DNA of 17,364 nt from Prevotella sp. UBA5379 (GCA_002409785.1 DHOX01000091.1:1-17364); one strand, 5' to 3'; positions 5,565 to 14,613 are shown, numbered from the stretch's first letter. Translations and numbers: made by a program. Notes: generated from the sequence alone by a model not told the origin.

Positions 5565-8174
5565 ATGAAACAAGTTATTAATAATGAAAGAAAGAGCAGT
5601 TACATCATTAAATGTTTCGCAACTTTTATTCTGACAGTACTTAGTTTACCTATTTCTGCTCAATCTTATCCTTACCAGAATCCTGCTCTATCCTCTCATG
5701 AAAGAGCTGTCGATTTATGCCATCGTCTTACTCTCCAGGAAAAGGCTTCACTCATGTGTGACGAGTCACCGGCGATTCCCCGACTCGGAATAAAAAAGTT
5801 TTTCTGGTGGAGCGAAGCATTACATGGTGCAGCGAACATGGGTAATGTAACGGTATTTCCTGAACCAATAGCAATGGCCGCTTCTTTCAATAACCAACTT
5901 TTGTATCAAATATTCTCTGCCGTATCTGATGAGATGCGTGCGCAATATAACTTAAGAAAAAGCAAGGGAGAAGATGATGAGAAATTTCACGGTCTCTCTG
6001 TCTGGACTCCGAATGTAAATATCTTCCGCGACCCCAGATGGGGACGCGGACAAGAAACATACGGTGAAGATCCATACCTTACATCCGTGATGGGCACAGC
6101 TGTTGTCCGCGGCTTACAAGGACCGGAAACTTCAAAATACCGTAAGTTGCTGGCCTGCGCCAAACACTTTGCTGTACACAGTGGACCTGAATGGAGCCGT
6201 CATAAGGCAAACTTGAATAATATAAGTCCTCGTGACTTATGGGAGACTTACTTACCGGCATTCAAGACACTGGTACAAGATGCGAAAGTACGTGAAGTAA
6301 TGTGTGCTTATCAACGAATTGATGATGAGCCCTGCTGCGGAAACAACAGATTATTGCAGCAAATACTCCGTAATGAATGGGGCTATAAATATCTTGTAGT
6401 CTCCGACTGTGGTGCCATTTCCGACTTTTATGTAAGTCACAAAACATCGTCCGATGCAACTCATGCTGCAGCAAAAGGAGCTCTTTCCGGCACTGATGTC
6501 GAATGTGGATACAACTATGCATATAAAAAACTACCGGATGCTGTAAATCGGGGACTTATTCCGGAAAAGAATATTGACGAACATGTAGTCCGGCTTCTTG
6601 AAGGAAGATTTGAACTTGGGGAAATGGATGATCCATCACTTGTAAAATGGTCAAAGATTCCTGCATCTGTACTGAATTGTGAACAGCACAAAGAATTATC
6701 TCTGGACATGGCACGCCAGGCCATGGTTTTATTGCAGAACAAGAATAATATACTTCCTCTAAAAAAGAAAAAGAAAATAGCCGTTATCGGTCCGAATGCA
6801 GACAACCAGTCAATGATGTGGGGTAATTATAATGGAACTCCTAACCACACTGTTACTATTCTAGATGGAATCCTGTCAAAAACAGGAAAAAGAAATGTCA
6901 CCTATTATCCCGGATGTGATCTCACCAACGAGATGATCGTGGAATCACTTCTGAATCAATGTTCGATAGACGGACATAAAGGTATAAGAGGAACCTTCTG
7001 GAATAATAAGGAACAACAAGGAAAGATTGCATCACAAGAATTCTATACGAATCCAATAGCCGTAACCACTGCCGGACAACATGTCTTTGCGAACGGAGTA
7101 AAAATGGAAGATTTCTCTGCAAAATACGAAACAACCTTTACTCCCAAACAATCAGAAGAAGCTGTGATCAAACTTGAAAGTTGTGGAGATTTTCAACTGC
7201 TCATCAATGGGAAAGAGATGGTTAAGATGCACACGTGGAGAACAACCCCGACCAGTACGGCATTTAAAGTTGAAAAAGGCCAACATTACAAGATTGAGGT
7301 AAATTATAAATATGTAAACACATGGGGGTCTAATATGAAACTAAATATTGGCATTGAAAGACCTATCAATTACTCGAACATCATTGCCAAGTTAAAAGGT
7401 ATCAACACGGTTGTATTCGTAGGAGGCATATCCTCTCAACTTGAAGGGGAAGAAATGCCCGTTTCTATTCCGGGATTCAAAGGTGGCGACCGTACAAATA
7501 TTGAATTACCTGACGTTCAAAGGAATTTCTTAAAATCACTAAAACAAGCAGGTAAAAAAGTGATATTCGTCGATTGCTCCGGTTCGGCCATCGCACTCAC
7601 ACCGGAGACCAAGAGTTGCGACGCAATCCTTCAGGCATGGTATTCAGGAGAACAGGGAGGTAATGCCGTTGCCGATGTGCTCTTTGGTGACGTCAATCCA
7701 TCTGGGAAATTACCGATCACATTCTATCGCAATTCAGAGCAACTTCCGGATTTCACAAATTATTCAATGCAAGGCCGTACATACCGCTATATGAATGACC
7801 CTCTGTTTGCTTTCGGCTACGGACTGAGCTATACCAACTTTAAAATAGGTAAAGCGAAATTAATGAACGGAGACACTAGAGAACTTGTGATTCCTGTATC
7901 AAATATCGGGCCTAGAAAAGGAACAGAAGTCGTGCAAGTATATATCCGTAATGTGGCAGACACAAAAGGACCTTTAAAATCTCTCAAGGCCTTTAAACGG
8001 GTAAGTATAAACGCAGGAGAAACCACAAACGTAAGAATACCCTTAACCCAAAAGTCATTCGAACTATTCGATCCGGAAACCAACACTGTCCGAGTAAAAT
8101 CAGGAAAATATGAAATCATGTATGGAAGCAGTTCCCGTGATGTTGATTTAAAGAAAATAGACATTAACTTATAA
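5565..8174 (+). CDS. Secreted GH3 beta-xylosidase-like glycoside hydrolase with PA14 insert
   Basis: An 869-residue enzyme with an N-terminal signal peptide (hydrophobic FATFILTVLSLPISA, likely cut after about residue 33), so periplasmic or surface. The GH3 N-terminal barrel has DPRWGRGQETYGEDP (156-170), KHFAVHSGPEWSRH (200-213) and the catalytic nucleophile D281 in VVSDCGA. The SDC form, in place of the SDW of most beta-glucosidases, together with HSGPE is typical of xylosidase/arabinosidase members such as Prevotella Xyl3A. The second GH3 domain starts near residue 387 (LQNKNNILPL) and is interrupted by a PA14-type domain (about 472-595). A fibronectin-III-like domain (about 770-850) closes the chain. 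Expected action: release of terminal beta-linked xylose (or arabinose/glucose) from short oligosaccharides. It is followed after 65 bases by GH31, most likely co-transcribed. Exact specificity cannot be read from sequence. Confidence 0.9.
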   Translation: MKQVINNERKSSYIIKCFATFILTVLSLPISAQSYPYQNPALSSHERAVDLCHRLTLQEKASLMCDESPAIPRLGIKKFFWWSEALHGAANMGNVTVFPEPIAMAASFNNQLLYQIFSAVSDEMRAQYNLRKSKGEDDEKFHGLSVWTPNVNIFRDPRWGRGQETYGEDPYLTSVMGTAVVRGLQGPETSKYRKLLACAKHFAVHSGPEWSRHKANLNNISPRDLWETYLPAFKTLVQDAKVREVMCAYQRIDDEPCCGNNRLLQQILRNEWGYKYLVVSDCGAISDFYVSHKTSSDATHAAAKGALSGTDVECGYNYAYKKLPDAVNRGLIPEKNIDEHVVRLLEGRFELGEMDDPSLVKWSKIPASVLNCEQHKELSLDMARQAMVLLQNKNNILPLKKKKKIAVIGPNADNQSMMWGNYNGTPNHTVTILDGILSKTGKRNVTYYPGCDLTNEMIVESLLNQCSIDGHKGIRGTFWNNKEQQGKIASQEFYTNPIAVTTAGQHVFANGVKMEDFSAKYETTFTPKQSEEAVIKLESCGDFQLLINGKEMVKMHTWRTTPTSTAFKVEKGQHYKIEVNYKYVNTWGSNMKLNIGIERPINYSNIIAKLKGINTVVFVGGISSQLEGEEMPVSIPGFKGGDRTNIELPDVQRNFLKSLKQAGKKVIFVDCSGSAIALTPETKSCDAILQAWYSGEQGGNAVADVLFGDVNPSGKLPITFYRNSEQLPDFTNYSMQGRTYRYMNDPLFAFGYGLSYTNFKIGKAKLMNGDTRELVIPVSNIGPRKGTEVVQVYIRNVADTKGPLKSLKAFKRVSINAGETTNVRIPLTQKSFELFDPETNTVRVKSGKYEIMYGSSSRDVDLKKIDINL

Positions 8175-8239
8175 AAATATTCCTATATTGTTGTGGACTA
8201 TCCATCGATAGGTTCAAAACAAAGAATAAAACAAATAAG

Positions 8240-10675
8240 ATGAAAAGGTTCATACTATTGCTATCCATACTGATATCAATTGGATATGTTAATGCAGAAA
8301 ATCTTCATAGATTCAAAATTAAAGTCAATAAACAAATCTGCTATATATCATTCTTTTCTCCAAGGATTGTCCGAATCGTAAAATCACCGGTTAACAGCAC
8401 TCAATCAATTGACAGGAAAAGTTTGGTTGTTACGATGATTCCGGAGAAAGACATCGCTCTCAGTTACAAGGAAAATAGCACGGATGTTACGATAAGCAGC
8501 AGCCAGTTGACAGTCATGCTCAATAAGAAGACGGGGAATATTCAATTCTTACACAAAAGAAAGAACCTGCTGCGTGAGAAAGGATGTTACTTCGAGAAGC
8601 GAACAACCGGACGGGATGCCAACTCCTACAAAATAAATCAGACCTATACTCTTGATAAAGATGAACCAATCTATGGACTCGGAACCATCCAGAATGGAAA
8701 GTTGAACCGTCGTGGTACAAGTATCTTCATGGAGCAATCCAATCTCCAGGACTTTCAATATGTCATTCAATCGATTAAGGGATGGGGAATCTATTGGGAT
8801 AATTACTCACGCGCGAAATTTGATGACTCCAACAAAGGGATGTCTTTCACGGCTGAGGTAGGTGATTATATTGACTATTATTTCATGTATGGAGGATCCG
8901 CCGATGGCTTGAACGCACAGATGAGAGAGCTTTCCGGAAAAGTGCCGATGCCCCCGATGTGGACTTTCGGATATTGCCAAAGCAGGGAACGCTATAAGAG
9001 TTCTAAAGAATTGCTCGATGTCCTGAATAAATACAGAGAACTAAAAGTGCCTATTGACGGTATCATCCAAGACTGGCAGTACTGGGGAAGCAACTATACC
9101 TGGAATGCGATGGACTTCCTTTCAGAAAACTTTGCCAATGGCAAACAAATGATAAACCAGATTCATAAAAACCATGCACACCTTATGATCTCAATATGGT
9201 CAAGTTTCGGCCCGGAAACAAAGGCCTATAAGCAACTCGATAAAGAAGGTTTATTATTCAATATACAAACATGGCCACAAAGTGGGTTATCCTTCTGGCC
9301 CCCACGAATGGATTATCCTTCTGGGGTCAGAGTATATGACTGTTACAGTCAGAAAGGGCGGGATATCTATTGGAACAACCTGAAGACACTTTTCAATGAT
9401 GGTGTTGATGCCTGGTGGATGGATTCTTCAGAACCGGACTATTTCAATTCTAAGGATACGGATTATGAGCACATGACCGGACTTGGCTCCTGGCGCCGTG
9501 TACGTAATGCTTTTCCTTTATGCACTGTAAGTGGAGTGTACAACCATCAGCGCAAAGCATCATCTGACAAACGTGTATTTATCATGACACGTTCAGCCTT
9601 TGCAGGCCAACAGAGATATGGGGCTAACATGTGGAGCGGAGATGTGACATCATCATGGGATATGCTTCGCAAACAGATTCCAGCAGGATTAAACTTCTCT
9701 CTGACAGGTGATCCCAATTTTAATACAGATATCGGCGGATTTTTCTGTGGTTCTTACAACACAAAGGGCCCGGGTTCTGCATCCCGTAATCCACAATACC
9801 GTGAACTATATGTACGATGGCTGCAATACGGACTATTCTGTCCGATCTTCCGTAGCCATGGCACAGATTCTCCAAGAGAGATCTACTATTTCGGGGAAAA
9901 AGGTGAACCTATTTATGATGCCATCGACAAGAGTATTTGCCTTCGCTATAAATTGCTACCTTATATATATTCTACAGCATGGCAGGTCACTCATAATGAC
10001 AAGAGTTATATGAGAGCACTTATATCAGATTTCCCTTCAGACAAAAAAGTCTGGAATCTGTGTGACGAATTTATGTTCGGCCAGTCAATATTAGCCACTC
10101 CTATCGTAAAGTCTCAATATACCGATGAACAAGTAATAAAGGAAGATGCCATGACAGGTTGGAATAAAAGGAATAATACCCCAGATACATCTGACGAATA
10201 TAAACCGATAGACTTTACAGCCACAAAAGAATGCCAGAAATATCTACCAAAAGGAGCGAAATGGTATTACTTCTGGACCAATAAACTTTATGATGGCGGA
10301 CGAAAAGTCAATATCCAAACCTCTATAGACCAGGCTCCAATGTTTGTTCGCGCAGGAAGCATCATACCTATAGGTCCTGCCATGCAATATGTCGGACAAA
10401 AACCGTGGGATAATCTTGAGATCAGAGTTTACCCGGGAGCAGATGCGACTTTTACTCTCTATGAAGACGAAGGAGACAGTTATGATTATGAAAAAGGAAT
10501 ATTCTCTATTATTGAATTTCATTGGAATGAGAAGAAACACCAACTTACCATTACTGATCGTAAAGGTCAGTATCCGGGAATGCTTCAAAAGAGAAAATTC
10601 AATATACAACTTATCGGAACCAGTTTGCAAAAGACTATTGAATATGATGGCTTAGAAAAGATTGTAAAACTGTAG
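8240..10675 (+). CDS. Secreted GH31 alpha-xylosidase / alpha-glucosidase
   Basis: An 811-residue enzyme with signal peptide MKRFILLLSILISIGYVNA (likely cut after residue 19). The N-terminal beta-sandwich has IYGLGTIQNGKLNRRG (about 136-151). The GH31 barrel begins at PPMWTFGYCQSRERY. The nucleophile is D395 in DAWWMDSSEPD, a form seen in the alpha-xylosidase-like group, and the acid/base is probably D468 in MWSGDV. The C-terminus has the DUF5110-type sheet with TLYEDEGDSYDYEKG. Expected reaction: retaining hydrolysis of terminal alpha-linked xylose (as from xyloglucan side chains) or glucose in the periplasm. A weak hairpin (CTATC/GATAG, 8198-8211) lies in the 65-base gap after GH3 but does not look like a terminator. 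With GH3 and the symporter it forms a sugar-scavenging set. Whether it prefers xylose or glucose is not settled. Confidence 0.9.
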   Translation: MKRFILLLSILISIGYVNAENLHRFKIKVNKQICYISFFSPRIVRIVKSPVNSTQSIDRKSLVVTMIPEKDIALSYKENSTDVTISSSQLTVMLNKKTGNIQFLHKRKNLLREKGCYFEKRTTGRDANSYKINQTYTLDKDEPIYGLGTIQNGKLNRRGTSIFMEQSNLQDFQYVIQSIKGWGIYWDNYSRAKFDDSNKGMSFTAEVGDYIDYYFMYGGSADGLNAQMRELSGKVPMPPMWTFGYCQSRERYKSSKELLDVLNKYRELKVPIDGIIQDWQYWGSNYTWNAMDFLSENFANGKQMINQIHKNHAHLMISIWSSFGPETKAYKQLDKEGLLFNIQTWPQSGLSFWPPRMDYPSGVRVYDCYSQKGRDIYWNNLKTLFNDGVDAWWMDSSEPDYFNSKDTDYEHMTGLGSWRRVRNAFPLCTVSGVYNHQRKASSDKRVFIMTRSAFAGQQRYGANMWSGDVTSSWDMLRKQIPAGLNFSLTGDPNFNTDIGGFFCGSYNTKGPGSASRNPQYRELYVRWLQYGLFCPIFRSHGTDSPREIYYFGEKGEPIYDAIDKSICLRYKLLPYIYSTAWQVTHNDKSYMRALISDFPSDKKVWNLCDEFMFGQSILATPIVKSQYTDEQVIKEDAMTGWNKRNNTPDTSDEYKPIDFTATKECQKYLPKGAKWYYFWTNKLYDGGRKVNIQTSIDQAPMFVRAGSIIPIGPAMQYVGQKPWDNLEIRVYPGADATFTLYEDEGDSYDYEKGIFSIIEFHWNEKKHQLTITDRKGQYPGMLQKRKFNIQLIGTSLQKTIEYDGLEKIVKL

Positions 10676-10787
10676 TAAATATTCAGGCATTTTATCAAGG
10701 GTTAAGTTAGAAAAAACATTGATATTTGACCTGAAATTTATTGCTTAAAAAATCTATCATGTATACTGTCATCTGAAAAAAAAACTG

Positions 10788-10795
10788 TACCTTTG
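10788..10795 (+). promoter_or_regulatory. Bacteroides -7 promoter element of the sugar symporter gene
   Basis: TACCTTTG is an exact TAnnTTTG match, followed by GCAA as in many Bacteroides promoters. A clear -33 TTTG is absent (ACTG at 19 bases). Its position, about 55 bases before the ATG at 10850, rules out a TTG start inside the element and fixes the symporter start downstream. Confidence 0.6.
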
Positions 10796-10849
10796 CAATT
10801 AACGTTTTGCCAACCTTTTTATGAAAGGTCGCTCTTAATTACTAATAAC

Positions 10850-12349
10850 ATGAAACAAAATCAAGAAGGTAGCAGAGCCTACCTTATTTCCATTGTGATG
10901 GTTGCTGTGCTTGGCGGTCTGCTGTTCGGTTATGATACGGCAGTAATCTCAGGTGCAGAGAAGGGCCTTCAGGCTTTTTTTATGGGTGCAAAAGATTTCA
11001 CCTACACCAATGGCTGGCACGGGTTTACATGTGCCAGTGCACTTATAGGATGTGTTATCGGCAGCAGCATTTCAGGAATACTGGCATCCAGGTGGGGACG
11101 TAAGAAATCCCTCGTCTTTGCAGGTATCCTGTTCTTCATTTCCGCCCTCGGCAGCATGGACCCGGAATTTCTTTTCTTCACATACGGGGTACCTACTTAT
11201 CATCTGCTCATCATGTTTAATCTCTATCGTGTGATCGGTGGTGTAGGTGTGGGATTGGCATCCGCTATATGCCCGATGTATATCGGAGAAATTTCTCCAT
11301 CGAATATCCGGGGCATGCTGGTTTCCTGGAACCAGTTTGCAATTATCTTCGGTCAATTGGTAGTCTATTTTGTCAATTTCATTATTCTGGGGAACAATGT
11401 CAACCCCGTCATCAATATGATAAACGGCGTGAATCAGATCATGAATCCGGAAGCGGCATCATGGACCATCTCCACCGGCTGGCGCTATATGTTTGGGAGC
11501 GAAGCCATCCCTGCCGGAATATTCACCATCCTGATTTGTTTCGTACCGGAAACACCACGTTATCTGGTCATGATAGGCCAGGACAACAAGGCTCACCATA
11601 TCTTGTCGAGAATTAACGGAAGTGTTAAGGCTGACGAAATCCTTTCAGAAATAAAGGGAACCCTTAAGGTGAAGACCGAAAAACTGTTTTCATACGGATT
11701 TCTGTGTATCTTCATCGGTATTATGCTGAGCGTGTTCCAGCAGGCCGTAGGGATCAATGCCGTACTCTACTATGCGCCCCGTATATTTCAGGATATGGGG
11801 ATGCAAAGCCCTATGGTACAAACCGTGATTATGGGTATAGTAAATATTTCATTTACACTGGTAGCTGTATTCACTGTAGAAAGAATAGGACGCAAACCTT
11901 TGCTCATCATAGGTTCCATAGGAATGGCTGTCGGTGCTTTCGGAGTAGCCCTTACATTTGGAAATGCGGCGGTACATACGGTAACCATGCTCTGTATCAT
12001 GCTCTATAGTGCATCCTTCATGATGTCCTGGGGGCCAATCTGCTGGGTGCTGATTGCAGAGATTTTCCCAAATACAATCCGTGGCAAGGCCGTGGCGATA
12101 GCCGTAGCGTTCCAGTGGATATTCAACTGGATAGTCAGTTCTACGTTCGTGCCGATGTTCAACATGCATCTTACACAAGGAGATAACTTCGGGCACTGGT
12201 TTACATACGGACTTTACGGAATCATCTGCATCATTGCCGCCATCTTTGTCTGGAGACTCGTTCCGGAGACCAAGGGAAAAACACTTGAAGACATGACACA
12301 ACTGTGGCGCAAGAAAAAGACAGACGAGAGCGAAACCGTATCGGAATAA
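10850..12349 (+). CDS. Sugar porter (MFS) family symporter, XylE-like
   Basis: A 499-residue inner-membrane protein with about 12 hydrophobic segments and all sugar-porter signatures: GGLLFGYDTAVISG (22-35), RWGRKK (81-86), RVIGGVGVG with MYIGEISPSNIRG (127-155), NQFAIIFGQ (161-169), PETPRYL (233-239), QQAVGINAVLYYAP (297-310), ERIGRKP (344-350), and near the end IAEIFPNTIRG and PETKGKTLEDM. The QQxxGIN segment and the GQ of helix 5 contain residues that bind xylose or glucose in E. coli XylE. It likely imports a pentose or hexose with a proton. The ATG at 10850 is chosen because the in-frame TTG at 10793 lies in the promoter. It lies 174 bases downstream of GH31 with its own promoter. Substrate xylose is inferred from the neighbours. 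Confidence 0.9.
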   Translation: MKQNQEGSRAYLISIVMVAVLGGLLFGYDTAVISGAEKGLQAFFMGAKDFTYTNGWHGFTCASALIGCVIGSSISGILASRWGRKKSLVFAGILFFISALGSMDPEFLFFTYGVPTYHLLIMFNLYRVIGGVGVGLASAICPMYIGEISPSNIRGMLVSWNQFAIIFGQLVVYFVNFIILGNNVNPVINMINGVNQIMNPEAASWTISTGWRYMFGSEAIPAGIFTILICFVPETPRYLVMIGQDNKAHHILSRINGSVKADEILSEIKGTLKVKTEKLFSYGFLCIFIGIMLSVFQQAVGINAVLYYAPRIFQDMGMQSPMVQTVIMGIVNISFTLVAVFTVERIGRKPLLIIGSIGMAVGAFGVALTFGNAAVHTVTMLCIMLYSASFMMSWGPICWVLIAEIFPNTIRGKAVAIAVAFQWIFNWIVSSTFVPMFNMHLTQGDNFGHWFTYGLYGIICIIAAIFVWRLVPETKGKTLEDMTQLWRKKKTDESETVSE

Positions 12350-12401
12350 GATGAAACCGAAGGTCAATTCTGACCATAAGTTTCTTTCATTAAATATTAC
12401 G

Positions 12402-12437
12402 CAGGAGGAAGCACTTATCATTCGTGCTTGCCTCCTG
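12402..12437. terminator. Stem-loop between convergent genes, possible bidirectional terminator
   Basis: CAGGAGGAAGCAC (12402-12414) and GTGCTTGCCTCCTG (12424-12437) pair over 13 bases with one bulged G and a 9-base loop. The hairpin lies 52 bases after the symporter stop and 74 bases after the end of the opposing barrel gene. No long U-run follows on either strand, so it may stabilise 3' ends and need not terminate by itself. A smaller GGTCA/TGACC hairpin (12362-12375) precedes it. Confidence 0.45.
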
Positions 12438-12511
12438 TCTCGTTTGAACTTACCCAAAAAGATAGAGTCTTTTATCTATAGGATCTTCACTTACAAAACA
12501 TAAGATCATTA

Positions 12512-13060
12512 TTAAATCTTCTTTCCAATCCCAAAGGCATAACCGACAGTCAGTCCAACCGTATTATAAATCTTCTTACCTAAGTGCCCTTCCAAAGTAA
12601 TCCTTATATGCCGATACAATTCTATACCTACTCTCGGGACCACGCCACATCCTTGTACACCAGTATCATTATACTTATAGTCATACCATCCAGGGTCTAT
12701 TATATCATACTGATTAAATCCTAATCCCATCCCTATAAAAGGAGAAAAGTTAGAACCTCGTTTCCAATTATAGTCCCCAAATGCAGTTAATGAAATTGTC
12801 CTACACTTGACATCCAACTTTTTATAAGATGTAATCGCCTGACCTAAATAGGCTTGTAATCCAACATCTATTGGACAAGTTCTAATGTTCCGTCTTCCTT
12901 CAAATCCAAATGAAGGACCTATTTTCCGACTTCCTGCTTCTGATGACAGACCATAAGTCGCACCTGTAAACGGATTTAGCTCTATAGTCCTTTGAGAAGG
13001 GTTCTGCCCATACACCTGTAGGACAAAAACACTTAATAAAATAAGTAAATCTTTTTTCAT
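12512..13060 (-). CDS. Small outer-membrane beta-barrel protein
   Basis: From the ATG at 13060 the protein has 182 residues. It has a signal peptide (MKKDLLILLSVFVLQVYGQ, cut near residue 18-19) and a body rich in Gly, Tyr and Phe with alternating strands such as GPSFGFEGRR, FSPFIGMGLGFNQYD and VGLTVGYAFGIGKKI. This suggests an eight-stranded porin-like fold of the OMP_b-brl type. Two cysteine pairs are possible (CPIDVG, VKCRT and GCGV). Function is unknown. An alternative ATG at 13075 adds five residues but touches a strong hairpin. The 13060 start gives a cleaner signal peptide and a leader of about 45 bases. It has its own promoter with full -33 and -7 boxes and appears monocistronic, convergent with the symporter. 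Confidence 0.72.
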   Translation of the reverse strand: MKKDLLILLSVFVLQVYGQNPSQRTIELNPFTGATYGLSSEAGSRKIGPSFGFEGRRNIRTCPIDVGLQAYLGQAITSYKKLDVKCRTISLTAFGDYNWKRGSNFSPFIGMGLGFNQYDIIDPGWYDYKYNDTGVQGCGVVPRVGIELYRHIRITLEGHLGKKIYNTVGLTVGYAFGIGKKI

Positions 13061-13076
13061 ACCAATTTTCATCATC

Positions 13077-13098
13077 TATATCCTGTTATCAGGATATA
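13077..13098 (-). promoter_or_regulatory. Perfect hairpin filling the 5' leader of the barrel gene
   Basis: TATATCCTG-TTAT-CAGGATATA on the plus strand: 9-base perfect arms with a 4-base loop. It lies between the predicted transcription start (about 13104) and the ATG codons at 13075 and 13060. In RNA it would cover nearly the whole leader and abut the first ATG, so it may gate translation, protect the 5' end or bind a protein as DNA. Confidence 0.5.
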
Positions 13099-13110
13099 TT
13101 TTTGGTACTA

Positions 13111-13141
13111 CAAAACTACCATATTTTATTCAAAACTCAAA
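13111..13141 (-). promoter_or_regulatory. Full-consensus Bacteroides promoter of the barrel gene
   Basis: On the minus strand TTTG (13141-13138), a spacer of exactly 19 bases and TAGTTTTG (13118-13111) match the Bacteroides -33/-7 consensus completely. Transcription should begin about 7 bases after the -7 box. Confidence 0.72.
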
Positions 13142-13225
13142 ATCTGAAAGGAAAAAGGACACAAATCACCACTTCTAAATAAAAAAATCGGCAACTAGTT
13201 TTCAAGAAGTCAGATAATGCGTACA

Positions 13226-13243
13226 CCGTAACGAATATTACGG
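13226..13243. terminator. Short stem-loop after the barrel-fusion gene
   Basis: CCGTAA (13226-13231) and TTACGG (13238-13243) pair with a 6-base loop, 12 bases past the stop codon at 13255 in the minus direction. No U-run follows. It is a weak candidate terminator or 3' stabiliser. Confidence 0.3.
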
Positions 13244-13254
13244 GAATCCGGCAT

Positions 13255-14613
13255 TTATTTCCCTACGTCCCTGATATTGAATCTCAGGCCGATGCTCAAA
13301 CTGGGCCGTAAGGGTTTATCCCGATAATAAGTATGTAACTGACTTCCATTCTTAAAATAATAACTGATGCCAGGCTCAACATACAGACTCACATGGGGCA
13401 TAAAATTATACTCCACTCCAGCCGTCCCATTTACAGACCACTGCAGCTGATGCATCTTTACATCATTTTTTGTAGTAGAAATCAAGCCATCATTAACATA
13501 ATATTTCGTCTTCGCCTCGCCACTGACCATCCTGGCGCCACCACCACCGGCAGTGACATAAAAATGGAAATGGTCTTTTCTCCAGATACTTTGACTGGCC
13601 GACAACTGTAAACCGACATAATGGAGTTTCTGATGAGTTTTATACTCTTCTGTAGAGTTGCTCCGGGTCTCGTCTGAAGACAACAGACTGTAAACGATCC
13701 CGACATGCAGGCCAAGCCCATCCGTCACAGGATACCCCAGTGACAGACCAAGTTTCACAGGTTGGTCATAGTGAGTACTCGTATGTAACTGATCTACCCC
13801 GTAGACCAGCCCACTCATAACAGGATATGCCCGTGATTCAGAAGGGCCATACGGAGCAGCATCAGCAAAGACCATTTCCGGACCTGCCGAACCGTCATCT
13901 CCTCCCATTGCACCAGAGCAGAAAGGGCCGATACTCACCGATTTTCTCCGATGATGCCTCGCAGCAGGCAGAGACGCAGAAGCCATATACTCCTGATGAT
14001 TCATCCCCTCCTCTTTCCTGCTTATCCGTACCCTCCCAGAAGACTCGCCGGCAGATCCGGCAGATTGCGGCAGAGAAGGATTCAAAGGATTTTCCGGAAA
14101 TCCGGAAACTCCCGAAGACGGTATACTTACAGACGACTCCAAATGATCAGAAGAGATCTGAGCCGGGACATTCACCTTCGCCAGAAGGGCGGAAGATGGT
14201 GCTGACCGCAGGACATGTACTTTCCTCCCCTGTGAGGACCTGGGACTCAAGGCCCTCTCTACAGAAGCCAGCACACCGGCAACGGTTCCCGGATGATGAT
14301 CCGATTCAGTCTGCTGTATGGCAGTATGCCCATTCCTATACGGCTGACAGGAAGATTCCTGAGCCGTCTGCACTTCAGTCCTCTCCCGTGTGACAGGGAG
14401 ATGAAACACCAATATCCCTATCCCCACAGCAACGGCCACAGCCGCAACAGAACGGACAAGCCACAGAGGAATCTTCCTTGTTTTTCGTTCAGGCACGGGC
14501 CGGAGGTTCCGTTCCCCGATAGCCTGCTTGACCTCATCCAGCAAGCCATCAGGAGGATCCTTTTCATAGCCGTCTAAAAGACGGCGCATATCCCTGATCC
14601 ATTGATCTTTCAT
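13255..14613 (-). CDS. Anti-sigma-like membrane anchor fused to outer-membrane beta-barrel-like domain
   Basis: 452 residues in three parts. Residues 1-47 are charged and helical (MKDQWIRDMRRLLDGYEKD) like the cytoplasmic end of anti-sigma proteins. Residues about 48-72 (PLWLVRSVAAVAVAVGIGILVF) are one membrane segment. A Ser/Pro/Gln-rich linker of about 150 residues leads to a C-terminal region (about 225-452) with strands such as KLGLSLGYPV, LHVGIVYSLL, LHYVGLQLSAS, FYVTAGGGG, VEYNFMPHVSLYVEPGISYYF and a final LRFNI, resembling an outer-membrane barrel. It overlaps the sigma gene by ATGA (14610-14613), so translation is probably coupled and the pair acts together: the N-terminus likely holds the sigma factor (inference). 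A barrel-like domain tethered to the inner membrane is unusual; it may act as a soluble periplasmic sensor. Confidence 0.72.
   Translation of the reverse strand: MKDQWIRDMRRLLDGYEKDPPDGLLDEVKQAIGERNLRPVPERKTRKIPLWLVRSVAAVAVAVGIGILVFHLPVTRERTEVQTAQESSCQPYRNGHTAIQQTESDHHPGTVAGVLASVERALSPRSSQGRKVHVLRSAPSSALLAKVNVPAQISSDHLESSVSIPSSGVSGFPENPLNPSLPQSAGSAGESSGRVRISRKEEGMNHQEYMASASLPAARHHRRKSVSIGPFCSGAMGGDDGSAGPEMVFADAAPYGPSESRAYPVMSGLVYGVDQLHTSTHYDQPVKLGLSLGYPVTDGLGLHVGIVYSLLSSDETRSNSTEEYKTHQKLHYVGLQLSASQSIWRKDHFHFYVTAGGGGARMVSGEAKTKYYVNDGLISTTKNDVKMHQLQWSVNGTAGVEYNFMPHVSLYVEPGISYYFKNGSQLHTYYRDKPLRPSLSIGLRFNIRDVGK

Noticed and set aside
8198..8211. CTATC/GATAG stem in the GH3-GH31 gap as a terminator
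   Set aside because: Only five weak pairs and no U-run; the two genes are better read as one transcript.
10793..10849. N-terminal extension of the symporter from TTG at 10793
   Set aside because: The TTG lies inside the TACCTTTG promoter element and the extra 19 residues do not resemble the family; the ATG at 10850 is the natural start.
11849..12457. A 202-codon minus-strand open frame overlapping the symporter
   Set aside because: The symporter on the plus strand has all family signatures; the antisense product has none and is rich in His/Arg/Tyr as expected of a shadow frame.
13827..14393. A long plus-strand open frame of 188 codons opposite the barrel-fusion gene
   Set aside because: Its translation is low-complexity (Arg/Pro/Ser-rich) with no fold, and the opposite strand carries a coherent gene coupled to the sigma factor.
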